A DNA stretch of 64,000 nt, from contig DATLTC010000051.1 of NCBI GenBank assembly GCA_035533755.1, positions 1 through 64,000 of the forward strand. The letters are read 5' to 3'. The first letter of the stretch is position 1. Each line of letters begins with the position of its first letter. The position numbers were made by a program, and so were the translations under genes. The notes beneath the pieces were generated by a model. It ran no database searches, was not told where the DNA came from, and worked only from the letters and a program-made list of their open reading frames with translations. Origin of the DNA: Gemmatimonadaceae bacterium (lineage in GTDB: Bacteria; Gemmatimonadota; Gemmatimonadetes; Gemmatimonadales; Gemmatimonadaceae). Positions 32,201 through 40,622 of the stretch are shown here, in pieces.

Positions 32201-32349
32201 CCGGGGTGCTCACCAGTCTCGCCACCGCGGTGGTGGCGGCCGACGCGCCGCCCACGCAGGGCGAGGAGGGCGTGCTCCGCGAGTACGCGCGCGAGCTCGA
32301 CGGACTGCTGGCGCGGTGGACGCGGCTTCGAGAACGGATCAGGCCGTAG
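29257..32349 (+). CDS. Sortilin/VPS10-like BNR-repeat exported protein
   Basis: A 1030-residue protein with an N-terminal hydrophobic signal (about 1-16). At least eight Asp-box/BNR-like repeats follow (GVWKTTDAGRTW, GMYRSDDGGATW, GVYLTTDGGRSW, GIYKSVDGGVHW, GLYRSDDAGESW, LIHVTRDGGAHW, LETTDGGTSW), forming a sortilin/glycosyl-hydrolase-type propeller over about 60-740. A beta-sandwich domain (about 790-900) with an HFVWDLRYPRPEAL-like core and a helical C-terminus complete it. ATG 29257 follows GGAGAGA by 8 bases; the frame is open upstream without a signal. Such proteins are abundant in Gemmatimonadota and Acidobacteriota; a role in polysaccharide or protein binding is only presumed. Confidence 0.87.
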   Translation: MIRAASAASLLLALGSPPRGPRQHAHVPTPVVPATAYQALRWRFVGPFRAGWATVAEGIPSQPNTFYFGAAGGGVWKTTDAGRTWHGLLQHEGASSVGALAIAPSDAKIIYAGTGEVAARYDAAAGNGMYRSDDGGATWRHLGLDATHHIGRILVDPRNPDRVLVGALGHMFGPNPERGVYLTTDGGRSWQQVLHVDDATGAVDLAWDPEHPAVVYAAMWQMRMHPWMDYFMPQSGPGSGIYKSVDGGVHWARLTNGLPSANVGRIGLAVARGSDGSIVYASVAVDGPATAAPGADASGLYRSDDAGESWRLVNGSGALASSYFGRVTVAPNDHNTVYVMGQSIRRSTDGGKTFGFFKGAPGGDDYHFLWIDPSDPSHMISGADQGAAVTVNGGASWSSWYNQPTGQFYHVAADDRFPYRVYSGQQDNGSAELWSRGPYGVVDERDWHPVGGDERDYMVPKPGAPDTVFGTGLGGHVSRFDEVTRQSAEVSPWPVSTYGAYAPDVKYRYTWITPLAFSPLPPHTMYLGAQVLFASTDDGDHWRVVSPDLSAKRAGATGCRTPDFAQASACGFGVIYSIAPSPVAQGLIWVGTDDGLIHVTRDGGAHWRDVTPAAVPAWARIDNVEPSPFDARTAYASVDMHRMDRDTPMILETTDGGTSWRAITSGIPSDEFVMVVRADPVKRGLLYAGTNRGVYVSFDDGAEWQPLSLNLPTTWYRDLLVHDGDLIAATQGRGLWILDDVEPLREAAAAAAAPAHLFAPLVATRLRNDENRDTPWPPGTPVAQNPPTGAVLDYWLASAAGGPVTLTVRDAAGRVVREFSSADRPEQLPSSQYFENGWLRPEPTMSAGAGMHRFVWDLRYPRPEALSYDYSIAGVWHEGTPLEPRGPLALPGRYTVTLSANGTTYTQPLTVRMDPRVHVSQAALEHQLALAQSVDSTLARAVEAHRAVTRMLQERKAALTPAQVDSLTALADAGTPSFSSVAGVLTSLATAVVAADAPPTQGEEGVLREYARELDGLLARWTRLRERIRP

Positions 32350-32353
32350 CGGC

Positions 32354-32389
32354 GTCCGATCCCGAGCGAGCGGATGCTCAGGATCGGAC
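32354..32389. terminator. Bidirectional hairpin between convergent genes
   Basis: GTCCGATCC (32354-32362) pairs with GGATCGGAC (32381-32389), with an inner GAGC/GCTC stem. It sits just after the sortilin-like gene stop and before the stop of the convergent hypothetical gene. No T-run, so it may act with Rho or as an mRNA 3' cap. Confidence 0.6.
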
Positions 32390-32398
32390 GGATGCTGC

Positions 32399-32782
32399 TC
32401 AGCGCGTTCGGGCGCGGATGTCGGCCAGCGGGAGCCGCAGATCGGGGTTCGCCTTGAGGATATCGGCCAGGAGATCGGCCGCCGGCGGATCGTCGAAGAC
32501 GGTCGGCTCGGCGCCGAAGCGCTTGTTCATGCCCATGTGACGGTCGGGGTCGATGCGCACCTCATGCGGCAGAATGAGATCGGCCTTGCTGTCCATGACG
32601 CGCACCACGAAGAACTTCTTGCCCTCCTTCTCCATGTAGCCGAACCGGACGCCGTCCACCTCCTTGGGCCACGGCGGGAGGCTGTGCGACTGGCCGTCGG
32701 TGCCGAGGAACGCCGTGGCGCCGGGCTTGAGCAGCGGGAAGTTCGTGTCGAAGGCACCGTGATACATGAGGGCGTGTTTCAT
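32399..32782 (-). CDS. Conserved-looking hypothetical cytoplasmic protein
   Basis: A 127-residue protein I do not recognise. It has no signal or membrane segment and a balanced composition with many Lys, Asp and Met (KEVDGVRFGYMEKEGKKFFV), unlike an antisense artefact in such GC-rich DNA. The ATG follows CCGGA closely. Two halves: a beta-rich N-terminus (1-75) and a helical C-terminus (PPAADLLADILKANPDLRLP). It lies 29 bases downstream of the Ser/Thr kinase gene and may share its transcript. Confidence 0.75.
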   Translation of the reverse strand: MKHALMYHGAFDTNFPLLKPGATAFLGTDGQSHSLPPWPKEVDGVRFGYMEKEGKKFFVVRVMDSKADLILPHEVRIDPDRHMGMNKRFGAEPTVFDDPPAADLLADILKANPDLRLPLADIRARTR

Positions 32783-32811
32783 TCCGGGTCTCGAGTTGGA
32801 GTGGACACTGA

Positions 32812-35800
32812 TTACGGATGCTTCTCGGTATCGCGCAGGTGAGTGAGCCGTTGCTTCACGTCCGCCACCTGCGGCTGGAGGTCGGGATCGGCGTGCTGCC
32901 AGAGGTTCACGAACTTCGAATAGTAATTGGCGGCTTCGCCGGGGTTGCCCTGGGCCTCATATAGCTCGCCCAGGCTCTTGTACACGAAGGCGAGGTCGTC
33001 GCCGTCGGGGGCCGTAGCGAACTCGTACGGGGTGTCCAGATAGCGGTGAAATTCTGCGATCGCCGAATCGGGCATGTTGGCCTGGTCGAACGCCATGCCG
33101 AGCGTGACGGCCACGCACTTCGCGCAGTCGCTGGCCGGCCCGTCGGGAAGCGAATCGGCGGCGCGGAACTCGCGGACGGCGTCGAGCGGGTGCTTCTCGG
33201 CCAGCGCGATGTAGCCGAGCGCGGAATGGCGCGCAGGTTGGCTGGCGCGGAGGATGCTCGTGTCCCGTATCTCGGATTGCATCTGCGCGAGTAGCGCCCG
33301 CGCCCGGTCGGGGCGGCCGGCCATGGAGTAGATCTGGGACAGCTGGGCGTACGCGGTCGACCGGATTTCTTCGGGAATGGACCGCAGGGGTGTGGCGGCG
33401 ATCGCCGCATCGAGCGTGCGCACCGCGCGCGCCGGCTGCCCGCGGAACCAGGCGTCGAACATCGCCGACTGCGCCGAATCCAGGAGCACCGGGGCGAACG
33501 CGCCGTTGGCGCGGAGCACGGCCACCGACGCTCCGTACTCGCGCATGTATGCGGCGAGCTGTCCGCCGCGCTCGTCGAGGCTGGCGAGATTGGCGAGAAT
33601 CGTGGCGTGATCGACCGGGCTGGCCCCCGACACCGCCCGCTCGAGGATCGCCCGGGCCGAGTCGGCGTGGCCCTCGTTGTAGAGCACCGAGGCCCGCTCG
33701 AATTCCATCTCGGCCTGCGGTCCGAATTGCTTCTCGTAGGCGCGCATGACGGAATCGGCCGCCGTGTACTTACCCTCGTTGACGAGGGCGCCGGCCAGGT
33801 TCGTGTAGTTGGACACCCCGTTCGACGGCGCTTTCGCGACGCCCACGGCCAGTACCGACTCCGCGGCCGCGAACTGGCGCCGCGAATTGAACAGGATTCC
33901 CAGGTTGTTGGGGGAAATCGCATAATCGCCCAGCGCCATGGCCTGCTGGTATGCCTGGACGGCTTTGCCGCGATCGCGCCCCGGCCCCATCTCGTAATAG
34001 CTGGCCACCGTGCTGTACCGCTCGCGGTCGGTGAGGCGATCCCGGAATCGATAGGCCTTGGCCAGCGCCGAATCCACGAGCACCGGCGACATGTTGGCGT
34101 CCTTGTACGCCACAGCCAGCCGCCGCCATGCCATGGCGAACGTCGAATCGAGGGCCACCGCCTGTTTGAGCCACTCGCTCGCCTTGGCGTAATCGAGTCG
34201 ACTGAACGCGAGGTCGCCTTCCGTATACGCCTTGAGCGCCTCGAGCGAACTCGTGGTCACCGCTTCGAGCGGCGGCGAATTCTGCACGGCCTTGAGCGAC
34301 TCGCCGATCTTGCCGCGCAGGTCGCGGCTGATCTGGCCCACGGTGGGAATCAACTCCGACGGACTGTTGGCGGTGCCCTGGAACGAGGCCAGTTCATTGC
34401 CCGACTGCGCCGCGACGATGCGCGCCGTGACGATGAAGCCGGTGCCGAGCGGCGTGATGTCGCCCGTGATCACGGCCTTGGCGCCGTCGCGCTGGGCGAT
34501 CTGGCGCGCCAGGTTGGCGTCGATGCGGCTGTCGAGCGGCAGCTGCATGCGCTGCAACGCGTCGCGGATCATGCTGGCCGGCATGACGGTGATGGCGCTG
34601 GACTGCGCGAGATCCGTGCGCACGGCCTCGGCCACCACGCCGCCCAGGGCGCTGTCGGCCCCGCCCTTGGCACTGAACTCCGCCACGAGCAGCGGCTGGT
34701 TGGCGTCGAGCTTGCCGGCGGCGAGCAGCGAGCCCGCCGGCCCGATACCGAACGCGCGCAGCAGCATGAACACGCCGATCAGCAGCACGAAGCCCCCGAG
34801 GGCGTACGCGCCCCCGATCGTCGTACGCCGCCAGCTCATGTGGGGGCTGGCCTTCATGGCGATCGTGGCCATCGTGCCCTGCGGCGCGGCGGTGCCACCG
34901 GGCGTGTACGTGGGCGTCATCGTGATCAGCCGGCGCGTGGCATGATGCACGTAGCCGGTGAACAGGATCACCGGCAGTCCCAACGACATGACGGCCACCG
35001 CCCCGGGGAATACCCAGTCGGGCAGCCCGATCACGATGATGGCCGACTTGGCCACGAGCGCCACGACCACGAACGACACGGCGTAGATGGCGAGGGCGCG
35101 CCAGAGCGCGAACCGGCCACCCAGCAGGATGGGCGGCAGGGCAGCGTGCCCGCCGCCGCTCGTGACGGTGTCGAGCACGCGCACCAGCTCGGCGGCGCTC
35201 TGCGGGCGGTGGTCGGCGTCCTTGGCCAGGCAGCGCATGACCATGTCGGCCAGTTCGACCGGCGCGTCGGCCCGCAATTCGGCCACCGGTTGCGGCGTCT
35301 CGCCCATCTGCGCGGCGAGCAGCTTCTGCGGCGACTTGCCCACGAACGGCGGGCGGCCGGCCAGCAGTTCGTAGGCCATGCATCCGAACGCGTAGAGATC
35401 GGCCCGGTGGTCGGTGGCCGGATCGGCCGCGGCCTGTTCCGGCGCCATGTAGGCCGGCGTGCCCAGCGAAGTGCCCACCTGCGTGAGGGTGGCGTTGGGC
35501 GCCACGGTGCGCGACGCGCTGATGGCCTTGGCGATACCGAAATCCGTAACCACCGCCGAGCCGCCGGAGAGGAGCACGTTCTCGGGTTTGATGTCGCGGT
35601 GGACGATGCCCCGCTCATGCGCGTAGGCCAGCGCCTTGGCCACGTCCCGCAGGATGCCGATGGCGTCGGTCATCGGCAGCGCGCCGCGGGCGAGTTTCAC
35701 GCGCAGCGACTGTCCCTCGACGAACGGCATCGTGTAATACGGGAGGCCGTTGGTCTCGCCCGCGGCCAGCACGGGCACGATGTGCGGGTGCTGCAGCTTG

Positions 35801-36000
35801 GCGGCGAGCAGGATCTCGCGCTTGAACCGGTCCACGTTCACGCCCGCGGTGAGTTCCGGGGGCAGCACCTTGACCACCACCTGGCGCTCGAGCGAATTCT
35901 CCTGGGCCACGAACACGCGCGACATGCCGCCGCCGCCCAGCTCGCGCTCCAGGGTGTATGCCGTGCCGAGCGTTGTCTGCAACTGATCGCGCAGATCCAT
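32812..36000 (-). CDS. Ser/Thr protein kinase with membrane domain and C-terminal TPR region
   Basis: A 1062-residue kinase. Kinase domain about 14-275: GGGGMSRVFVAQE, Lys in VVVKVLP, HRDIKPEN, DFG in VTDFGIAKA, GTPAYMAPEQA. Several transmembrane helices follow (about 300-350 and 405-425), then a FlgO/TolB-N-like domain (about 435-580, predicted to bind secretion or envelope parts). A long TPR-like helical array reaches the end (about 590-1062; YTEGDLAFSRLDYAKASEWL). This kinase-membrane-TPR plan is very common in Gemmatimonadota. ATG 36000 is chosen because the kinase begins right after MDLRDQLQTTLG. Substrates unknown. Confidence 0.92.
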   Translation of the reverse strand: MDLRDQLQTTLGTAYTLERELGGGGMSRVFVAQENSLERQVVVKVLPPELTAGVNVDRFKREILLAAKLQHPHIVPVLAAGETNGLPYYTMPFVEGQSLRVKLARGALPMTDAIGILRDVAKALAYAHERGIVHRDIKPENVLLSGGSAVVTDFGIAKAISASRTVAPNATLTQVGTSLGTPAYMAPEQAAADPATDHRADLYAFGCMAYELLAGRPPFVGKSPQKLLAAQMGETPQPVAELRADAPVELADMVMRCLAKDADHRPQSAAELVRVLDTVTSGGGHAALPPILLGGRFALWRALAIYAVSFVVVALVAKSAIIVIGLPDWVFPGAVAVMSLGLPVILFTGYVHHATRRLITMTPTYTPGGTAAPQGTMATIAMKASPHMSWRRTTIGGAYALGGFVLLIGVFMLLRAFGIGPAGSLLAAGKLDANQPLLVAEFSAKGGADSALGGVVAEAVRTDLAQSSAITVMPASMIRDALQRMQLPLDSRIDANLARQIAQRDGAKAVITGDITPLGTGFIVTARIVAAQSGNELASFQGTANSPSELIPTVGQISRDLRGKIGESLKAVQNSPPLEAVTTSSLEALKAYTEGDLAFSRLDYAKASEWLKQAVALDSTFAMAWRRLAVAYKDANMSPVLVDSALAKAYRFRDRLTDRERYSTVASYYEMGPGRDRGKAVQAYQQAMALGDYAISPNNLGILFNSRRQFAAAESVLAVGVAKAPSNGVSNYTNLAGALVNEGKYTAADSVMRAYEKQFGPQAEMEFERASVLYNEGHADSARAILERAVSGASPVDHATILANLASLDERGGQLAAYMREYGASVAVLRANGAFAPVLLDSAQSAMFDAWFRGQPARAVRTLDAAIAATPLRSIPEEIRSTAYAQLSQIYSMAGRPDRARALLAQMQSEIRDTSILRASQPARHSALGYIALAEKHPLDAVREFRAADSLPDGPASDCAKCVAVTLGMAFDQANMPDSAIAEFHRYLDTPYEFATAPDGDDLAFVYKSLGELYEAQGNPGEAANYYSKFVNLWQHADPDLQPQVADVKQRLTHLRDTEKHP

Positions 36001-36251
36001 GGTGGCGGCGGAGGAGTGCGAGAGAAGGGCGGTCGGGCCGGCGATGGCGCGCGGGGGCACCGCGAGTGGGGCAAAGGTACGGCGCGGGGAGGTCCCGGGC
36101 TAGACCAGTCGCCGACGCTCGCGGCCGCCCCGTAGGACATCGCGCGACCAAGTCTCAGGCCTCCCCCGACCCCGGTCGCGGCGGCCCATCGGCTACGTTG
36201 TGTGAGTGCGGCGCGCCGAGCGCGCCCGACCCATTCACGAACGGAGCGACC

Positions 36252-36665
36252 ATGGCTCAACAGACCACACCATACGGATTGTCGATCACCGTCCCCCTGG
36301 GCTACGACGCGGCGGTGGAACGCGCGCGGGCCGAGCTCGCCAAAGAAGGATTCGGCGTGCTCACGGAGATCGACGTGAAGAAGACGTTGAAGCAGAAGCT
36401 CGACGCCGAGTTCCGCCCCTACGTCATCCTGGGGGCATGCAATCCCCCGCTCGCGCAACAGGCGCTCACGGCCGAGCTGGACATCGGGCTGCTGTTGCCG
36501 TGCAACGTGGTGGTATATGCAGCAGACACGCCCGGCCACTCCGTGGTCTCGGTCATGGATCCGGTGGCGGCGCTCAGCCTGACGGGCAACAAGGACATCG
36601 GGCCCCTTGCCAGCCAGGTGCGCCAGCGGCTGGAGCGCATGCTCGACGCGATGGCCCGCGGGTAG
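36252..36665 (+). CDS. DUF302 family protein
   Basis: A 137-residue cytoplasmic protein with the DUF302 core: YDAAVERARAELAKEGFGVLTEIDVKKTL (about 18-48), RPYVILGACNPPLAQQAL (about 56-74) with the conserved Cys, and GLLLPCNVVVY with a second Cys (about 84-94). DUF302 proteins are small ferredoxin-like-fold proteins of unknown or metal/heme-related function. ATG 36252 is preceded by ACGGAGCGACC. The gene stands alone and ends at a strong terminator shared with the convergent DUF2892 gene. Confidence 0.9.
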   Translation: MAQQTTPYGLSITVPLGYDAAVERARAELAKEGFGVLTEIDVKKTLKQKLDAEFRPYVILGACNPPLAQQALTAELDIGLLLPCNVVVYAADTPGHSVVSVMDPVAALSLTGNKDIGPLASQVRQRLERMLDAMARG

Positions 36666-36681
36666 CGTCGCAAGACGACCA

Positions 36682-36719
36682 ACGGCCGCACCCCCGGAAT
36701 CGCCCGGGAGTGCGGCCGT
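36682..36719. terminator. Strong bidirectional terminator-like hairpin
   Basis: ACGGCCGCAC (36682-36691) pairs exactly with GTGCGGCCGT (36710-36719), extended by inner CCCGG/CCGGG-type and outer GACG/CGTC pairing. It lies between the convergent stops of the DUF302 and DUF2892 genes. Confidence 0.75.
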
Positions 36720-36736
36720 CGTCTATCCCTGAGCGC

Positions 36737-36943
36737 TCAGCCGCGCGCCTTGTCCTGCGGCACCGCGCACGTGGACCACCCGAAGATGCTGTACAGCGGG
36801 CAGAACGACATGCCGGCCGTGGCCAGGGGCACCAGCCCGATCAATCCCCACATGGTCTTGGGACCCACGAACACCAGCGACAGCAGCCCCAATCCCAACA
36901 GCACGCGAACCACGCGATCAATCCCACCGACGTTGTGCGACAT
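36737..36943 (-). CDS. DUF2892 / YgaP-type small inner-membrane protein
   Basis: A 68-residue protein with two helices (about 12-28 and 33-50). The family signature is NVGGIDRVVRVLLGLGLL at the start and CPLYSIFGWSTC at the end, with paired Cys. DUF2892 is found alone or fused to rhodanese in YgaP, where it handles sulfur species at the membrane; here there is no rhodanese partner. Start ATG 36943 fits the family; the frame is open 23 codons upstream but without similarity. Confidence 0.88.
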   Translation of the reverse strand: MSHNVGGIDRVVRVLLGLGLLSLVFVGPKTMWGLIGLVPLATAGMSFCPLYSIFGWSTCAVPQDKARG

Positions 36944-37018
36944 GTACACCGCCTCCGCCAGAGATGTGAATTCCACTTGGTGAACCTTCGGCCCACTGCC
37001 GTACAAGCACAAGCCAGG

Positions 37019-38161
37019 TCAGGATGGTTCCCCGTGCGGCGCGAGTTCCGCCTTCACCTTCGCGCCGCGGCTGGCGAACCGCAGCGTGGCGCCCACGCCG
37101 CCGGCCTCGCCGTCCAAGCGCAGGGCCGCATGCCCCTCCACCTCCTGGACGCGGGCCCCATGGGCGAGCGCTTCGAGGGCGATGGACTCGGCGTCGGCCG
37201 CGTGCTGCTCGAAGAATCCCTCCGAGATCAGGATCTCGCGGGCGGCGCCGGTGCGCAGGGCGTCGAGGGACTTCTCGGGGCCGAGCACGCCGCGCCGCCG
37301 GCTCACCGAGCGATCGATCAGCTCGGTCACCGCTTCCATCTGATGGGCGGCCAGCAATCGGGCCCGGCCGTCGACGGCGGCGCGGCTGATATCCACCTCG
37401 GAGGCATCGGTGCTGACGCCGGCCAGGTACAGCGTCCGCTTGGCCGCCGTCTTGCCGAGGTGCTTGAGGACGTCGCTCGTGACCGTGCGTATGCCCGCGA
37501 TCACGATCCATCCGTCGGGCTTGACCAGCGCTTCGAGGCGGTTGACCAGATCATGCACCATCCGGGTGCGGCCCACGTCCAGGGCGCGCTGCGCCGCATC
37601 GGTGAGCGCGGTACCGCGAGTGCCCGAGTGGAAACCCTGTTGGGGCGTATCGCCCATGTGCGCGGCGCGGCTCAGGTGGGCATGGGAGCGCAGGCGGTCC
37701 ACGCGCTCCAACTCGCCGGCGCTCCACCGGTACACGTCGGCCGAGCGTGCGTCCACCAACGCCACGATCACGTCGCCGTCTTCGCGATCCAGGCGCAGAT
37801 ACGGCGCCGCGGCGATGCCCGTTCGCCACTCCACCAGGGGCGGGGGCGGCGACTTGACCGGGCCCGCATGGAGCACGCGATCCGGCGCCACGAACGCCAC
37901 CCATCCGGCGGCGCCCTCCATGTCATCGGCCAACTGTTTGACGCGATCGTCCAGCAGTTCGGCGGCCCGCTCGAAGGCGTTGCGTTCGGCGTGCGGAGCA
38001 TCGGCGAGCGATTTGCGGGTGGCCACGATCGCGTTGGCCAGCGTTCGCCGCCACGACCGGCGGGACACGGCATCCAACTCGCCGGCATTGACGTACACGT
38101 TGAGCACCTGCGCATCGTGCGCCGTCTGCTCCAACTCGGCCAGTTGCGAATAGGTGAGCAT
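37019..38161 (-). CDS. baeRF (bacterial archaeo-eukaryotic release-factor-like) family protein
   Basis: A 380-residue cytoplasmic protein. The N-terminal domain has VLNVYVNAGELD and many Arg; the middle (about 130-250) is an RNase-H-like eRF1 domain 2 analogue (DGDVIVALVDARSADVYRWSAGEL); the C-terminus (about 240-380) is an eRF1 domain 3/L7Ae-like fold (ALVKPDGWIVIAGIRTVTSDVLKHL). These are baeRF features, a group proposed to act on ribosomes or stress, without a GGQ peptide-release loop. ATG 38161 follows GGAGGAAG at good distance. It is a stand-alone gene. Confidence 0.75.
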   Translation of the reverse strand: MLTYSQLAELEQTAHDAQVLNVYVNAGELDAVSRRSWRRTLANAIVATRKSLADAPHAERNAFERAAELLDDRVKQLADDMEGAAGWVAFVAPDRVLHAGPVKSPPPPLVEWRTGIAAAPYLRLDREDGDVIVALVDARSADVYRWSAGELERVDRLRSHAHLSRAAHMGDTPQQGFHSGTRGTALTDAAQRALDVGRTRMVHDLVNRLEALVKPDGWIVIAGIRTVTSDVLKHLGKTAAKRTLYLAGVSTDASEVDISRAAVDGRARLLAAHQMEAVTELIDRSVSRRRGVLGPEKSLDALRTGAAREILISEGFFEQHAADAESIALEALAHGARVQEVEGHAALRLDGEAGGVGATLRFASRGAKVKAELAPHGEPS

Positions 38162-38368
38162 CCCCGCTTCCTCCGGATCGAGATTCGGTCCGCGCCTGGA
38201 CCGGCGCGGGCGTCTGGTTCCCAACTGCAGGGTATCTCGCCGGAGCGGGTGGGTCAGTCGGCGCTACGCTCACGCGCGGTCAGGGAATACCGCCCACGCG
38301 CCGCGCCTCTAGCGCGACGGCACCGCGCGTCGCAGGATTGTGGACCCCCGCCTACGACAGGAGCGTTC

Positions 38369-40465
38369 ATGCACGTCCCTCCCGCCCCCCGCGCCGTTTC
38401 TCGCCGCCTCGTGCCGCATCGCCGCCACCTCGCGGCGCTGGCGTTTGCGCTCGCGGCCCTCGCCCCGGCGCTCGCCGCGCAGCAGGCGCCGGCCAACCGC
38501 ATCCAACTCGATCAGTACCTCGACTGGCAGGACGTGCAGAGCCCGCGGCTCTCACCCGACGGCACGCAGATCATCTACGGGCGCCGCTGGGTGGACAAGA
38601 TGAACGACCGGTGGCGCACGTCGCTCTGGATCATGAATGCCGACGGCACGCGGGATCGGTTTCTGGCCGACGGCTCCGACGCCCAGTGGTCGCCGGACGG
38701 CCAGCGCATCGCGTACGTGGCGGCCGGCGAGCCGTCGGGCCCGCAGATCTTCGTGCGCTGGGTGGACGTGGCCGGACCGGGCTCGCAGATCTCGCACCTC
38801 ACCGCGGCCCCGTCCGATCTCACCTGGTCGCCGGACAGCAAGACGCTGGCGTTCAACATGAACGTGCCAGACAAGGAAGGCTGGCACATCGACATGCCGG
38901 CGCCACCCAAGGGCGCCAAGTGGATCGAACCGCCGAAGATCGTGACGCGGCTCAACTACCGGTCGGATCGCATCGGATTCACCGACGACTACTACCGTCA
39001 GATCTTCGTGATCGCGGCCGACGGCGGTGAGGCGCGCCAGGTGACCACCGGCGACTGGAACGCGTCGGCGCCGGCGTTCTCCGGCGACGGCGAGTGGATC
39101 GCCTTCTCGTCGCTGCGCACGCCCGACGCCGAGTATGCGTTCCGCCACTCCGACATCTACGAAGCCAACGTGCGCACGGGCGCGGTTCGCCAGCTCACGC
39201 ACTCCTCGGGCGGCAACAGCGCGCCGGTGTTCTCGCCGGACGGGCGGTGGGTGGCGTATCTCCACGCCGACTCCGTGTACCATGCGGCGTGGTCGCCGGC
39301 CCGGGTGTGGATCATGAATGCCGACGGCTCGTCGCCGCGACTGCTCTCGGGTTCGCTCGACCGGCCGGTGTCGGACCTGCTCTGGGCCCGGGACGGCAGC
39401 GGCGTCTACGCCAACGTCGAGAGCGAGGGCTCGAAGAACCTGTATTTCGTGTCCACGGCGGCGCAGGTGCGCCCGGTGACCACGGGGGAGCAGGTGCTCA
39501 CGGTGACCGACCTGAGCCGCACCGGGCTGGCGGTGGGCATCCGCACGACGCCGGTCAAGCCCAACGACGTGGTGACGTTCTCGATTCCCACGTCGGGCAC
39601 GACGTCGACGTTCGCGCAGCGCACCGACGTGAACGCGTCGATCCTGGCGGGCAAGGAGTTGGCGCAGACGCACGAATTCTGGTACAGGTCGGTGGGCGGG
39701 TTGCGGATCCAGGGGTGGGTGGTGACGCCGCCGGGCTTCGACCCGAGCAGGAAGTACCCGCTGATCCTCGAAATCCACGGCGGCCCGCAGGCGATGTACA
39801 ACGTGGCGTTCAACTTCGCGCGGCAGGACCACGCCGCCCACGGCTACGTGCAGCTGTTCACCAATCCGCGCGGCAGCACCGGCTACGGCGAGCAGTTCAC
39901 CAACCTCATCGACAACGATTATCCCGACAAGGACTTCGACGACCTGATGGCGGGCGTGGACACCGTGGTCAACCGCGGCTACATCGACACGAAGAACGAA
40001 TTCGTGTACGGGTGCTCGGGCGGCGGCGTCCTCACGGCGTGGACGGTGGGCCACACGCACCGATTCGCCGCCGCCGTGTCGCAGTGCCCGGTGATCGACT
40101 GGATCAGCTTCGTGGGCGAGACCGACGGCGCCGGCTGGTATCAGAACTTCGCCAAGCCGTTCTGGGAGGACCCGTCGGAATACCTGCGCCGCTCGCCGAT
40201 CATGTACACCGGCAACATCACCACCCCCACGCTCCTCATGACCGGCGTGCTCGACCTGCGGACGCCGATCCCGCAGATCGAGGAATTCTACCGAGCGCTC
40301 AAGATGCAGCACGTGCCCACGGCGATGATCCGCATGAACAACGAATACCACGGCACGTCGAGCACGCCGTCCAACTTCCTGCGCACGCAGTTGTATCTGC
40401 GCAGCTGGTTCGATCGGTACGCCACACCGTCCAGCGAGCACGCCGCCGCCGGCGCCATGCGGTAG
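38369..40465 (+). CDS. Exported S9 family (prolyl oligopeptidase / DPP-like) peptidase
   Basis: A 698-residue serine peptidase. A signal peptide (about 1-37, cleavage ALAAQQ) is followed by a WD40-like propeller with TolB-type repeats (about 55-410; PRLSPDGTQIIYGRR, PVFSPDGRWVAYLHA). The alpha/beta-hydrolase domain (about 440-690) has HGGPQAMYN, nucleophile Ser in GCSGGGVL, Asp in TGVLDLRTPIPQIEEFY and His in NNEYHGTSS. By family it removes dipeptides or cuts short peptides in the periplasm. ATG 38369 follows AGGAG by 6 bases. Stand-alone, ended by the hairpin at 40493. Confidence 0.93.
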   Translation: MHVPPAPRAVSRRLVPHRRHLAALAFALAALAPALAAQQAPANRIQLDQYLDWQDVQSPRLSPDGTQIIYGRRWVDKMNDRWRTSLWIMNADGTRDRFLADGSDAQWSPDGQRIAYVAAGEPSGPQIFVRWVDVAGPGSQISHLTAAPSDLTWSPDSKTLAFNMNVPDKEGWHIDMPAPPKGAKWIEPPKIVTRLNYRSDRIGFTDDYYRQIFVIAADGGEARQVTTGDWNASAPAFSGDGEWIAFSSLRTPDAEYAFRHSDIYEANVRTGAVRQLTHSSGGNSAPVFSPDGRWVAYLHADSVYHAAWSPARVWIMNADGSSPRLLSGSLDRPVSDLLWARDGSGVYANVESEGSKNLYFVSTAAQVRPVTTGEQVLTVTDLSRTGLAVGIRTTPVKPNDVVTFSIPTSGTTSTFAQRTDVNASILAGKELAQTHEFWYRSVGGLRIQGWVVTPPGFDPSRKYPLILEIHGGPQAMYNVAFNFARQDHAAHGYVQLFTNPRGSTGYGEQFTNLIDNDYPDKDFDDLMAGVDTVVNRGYIDTKNEFVYGCSGGGVLTAWTVGHTHRFAAAVSQCPVIDWISFVGETDGAGWYQNFAKPFWEDPSEYLRRSPIMYTGNITTPTLLMTGVLDLRTPIPQIEEFYRALKMQHVPTAMIRMNNEYHGTSSTPSNFLRTQLYLRSWFDRYATPSSEHAAAGAMR

Positions 40466-40492
40466 CGCCGCGGGAGGACGTCTGCCGGTTAC

Positions 40493-40525
40493 GCGCCGCC
40501 GCTCCGGGTTCGGGGGCGGCGGCGC
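40493..40525. terminator. Terminator-like hairpin after the S9 peptidase gene
   Basis: GCGCCGCCGC (40493-40502) pairs with GCGGCGGCGC (40516-40525). It lies 28 bases after the peptidase stop and before ftsH. No T-run follows. Confidence 0.55.
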
Positions 40526-40622
40526 TGCCGTGTCGGCCGTTGCCTGACACCGCGTACCCCGGCCCCTGATTCCCCGCTCCGCGCGATCGGGCCACGTTGC
40601 GCATGGGGCACGAGGAGCGGCC

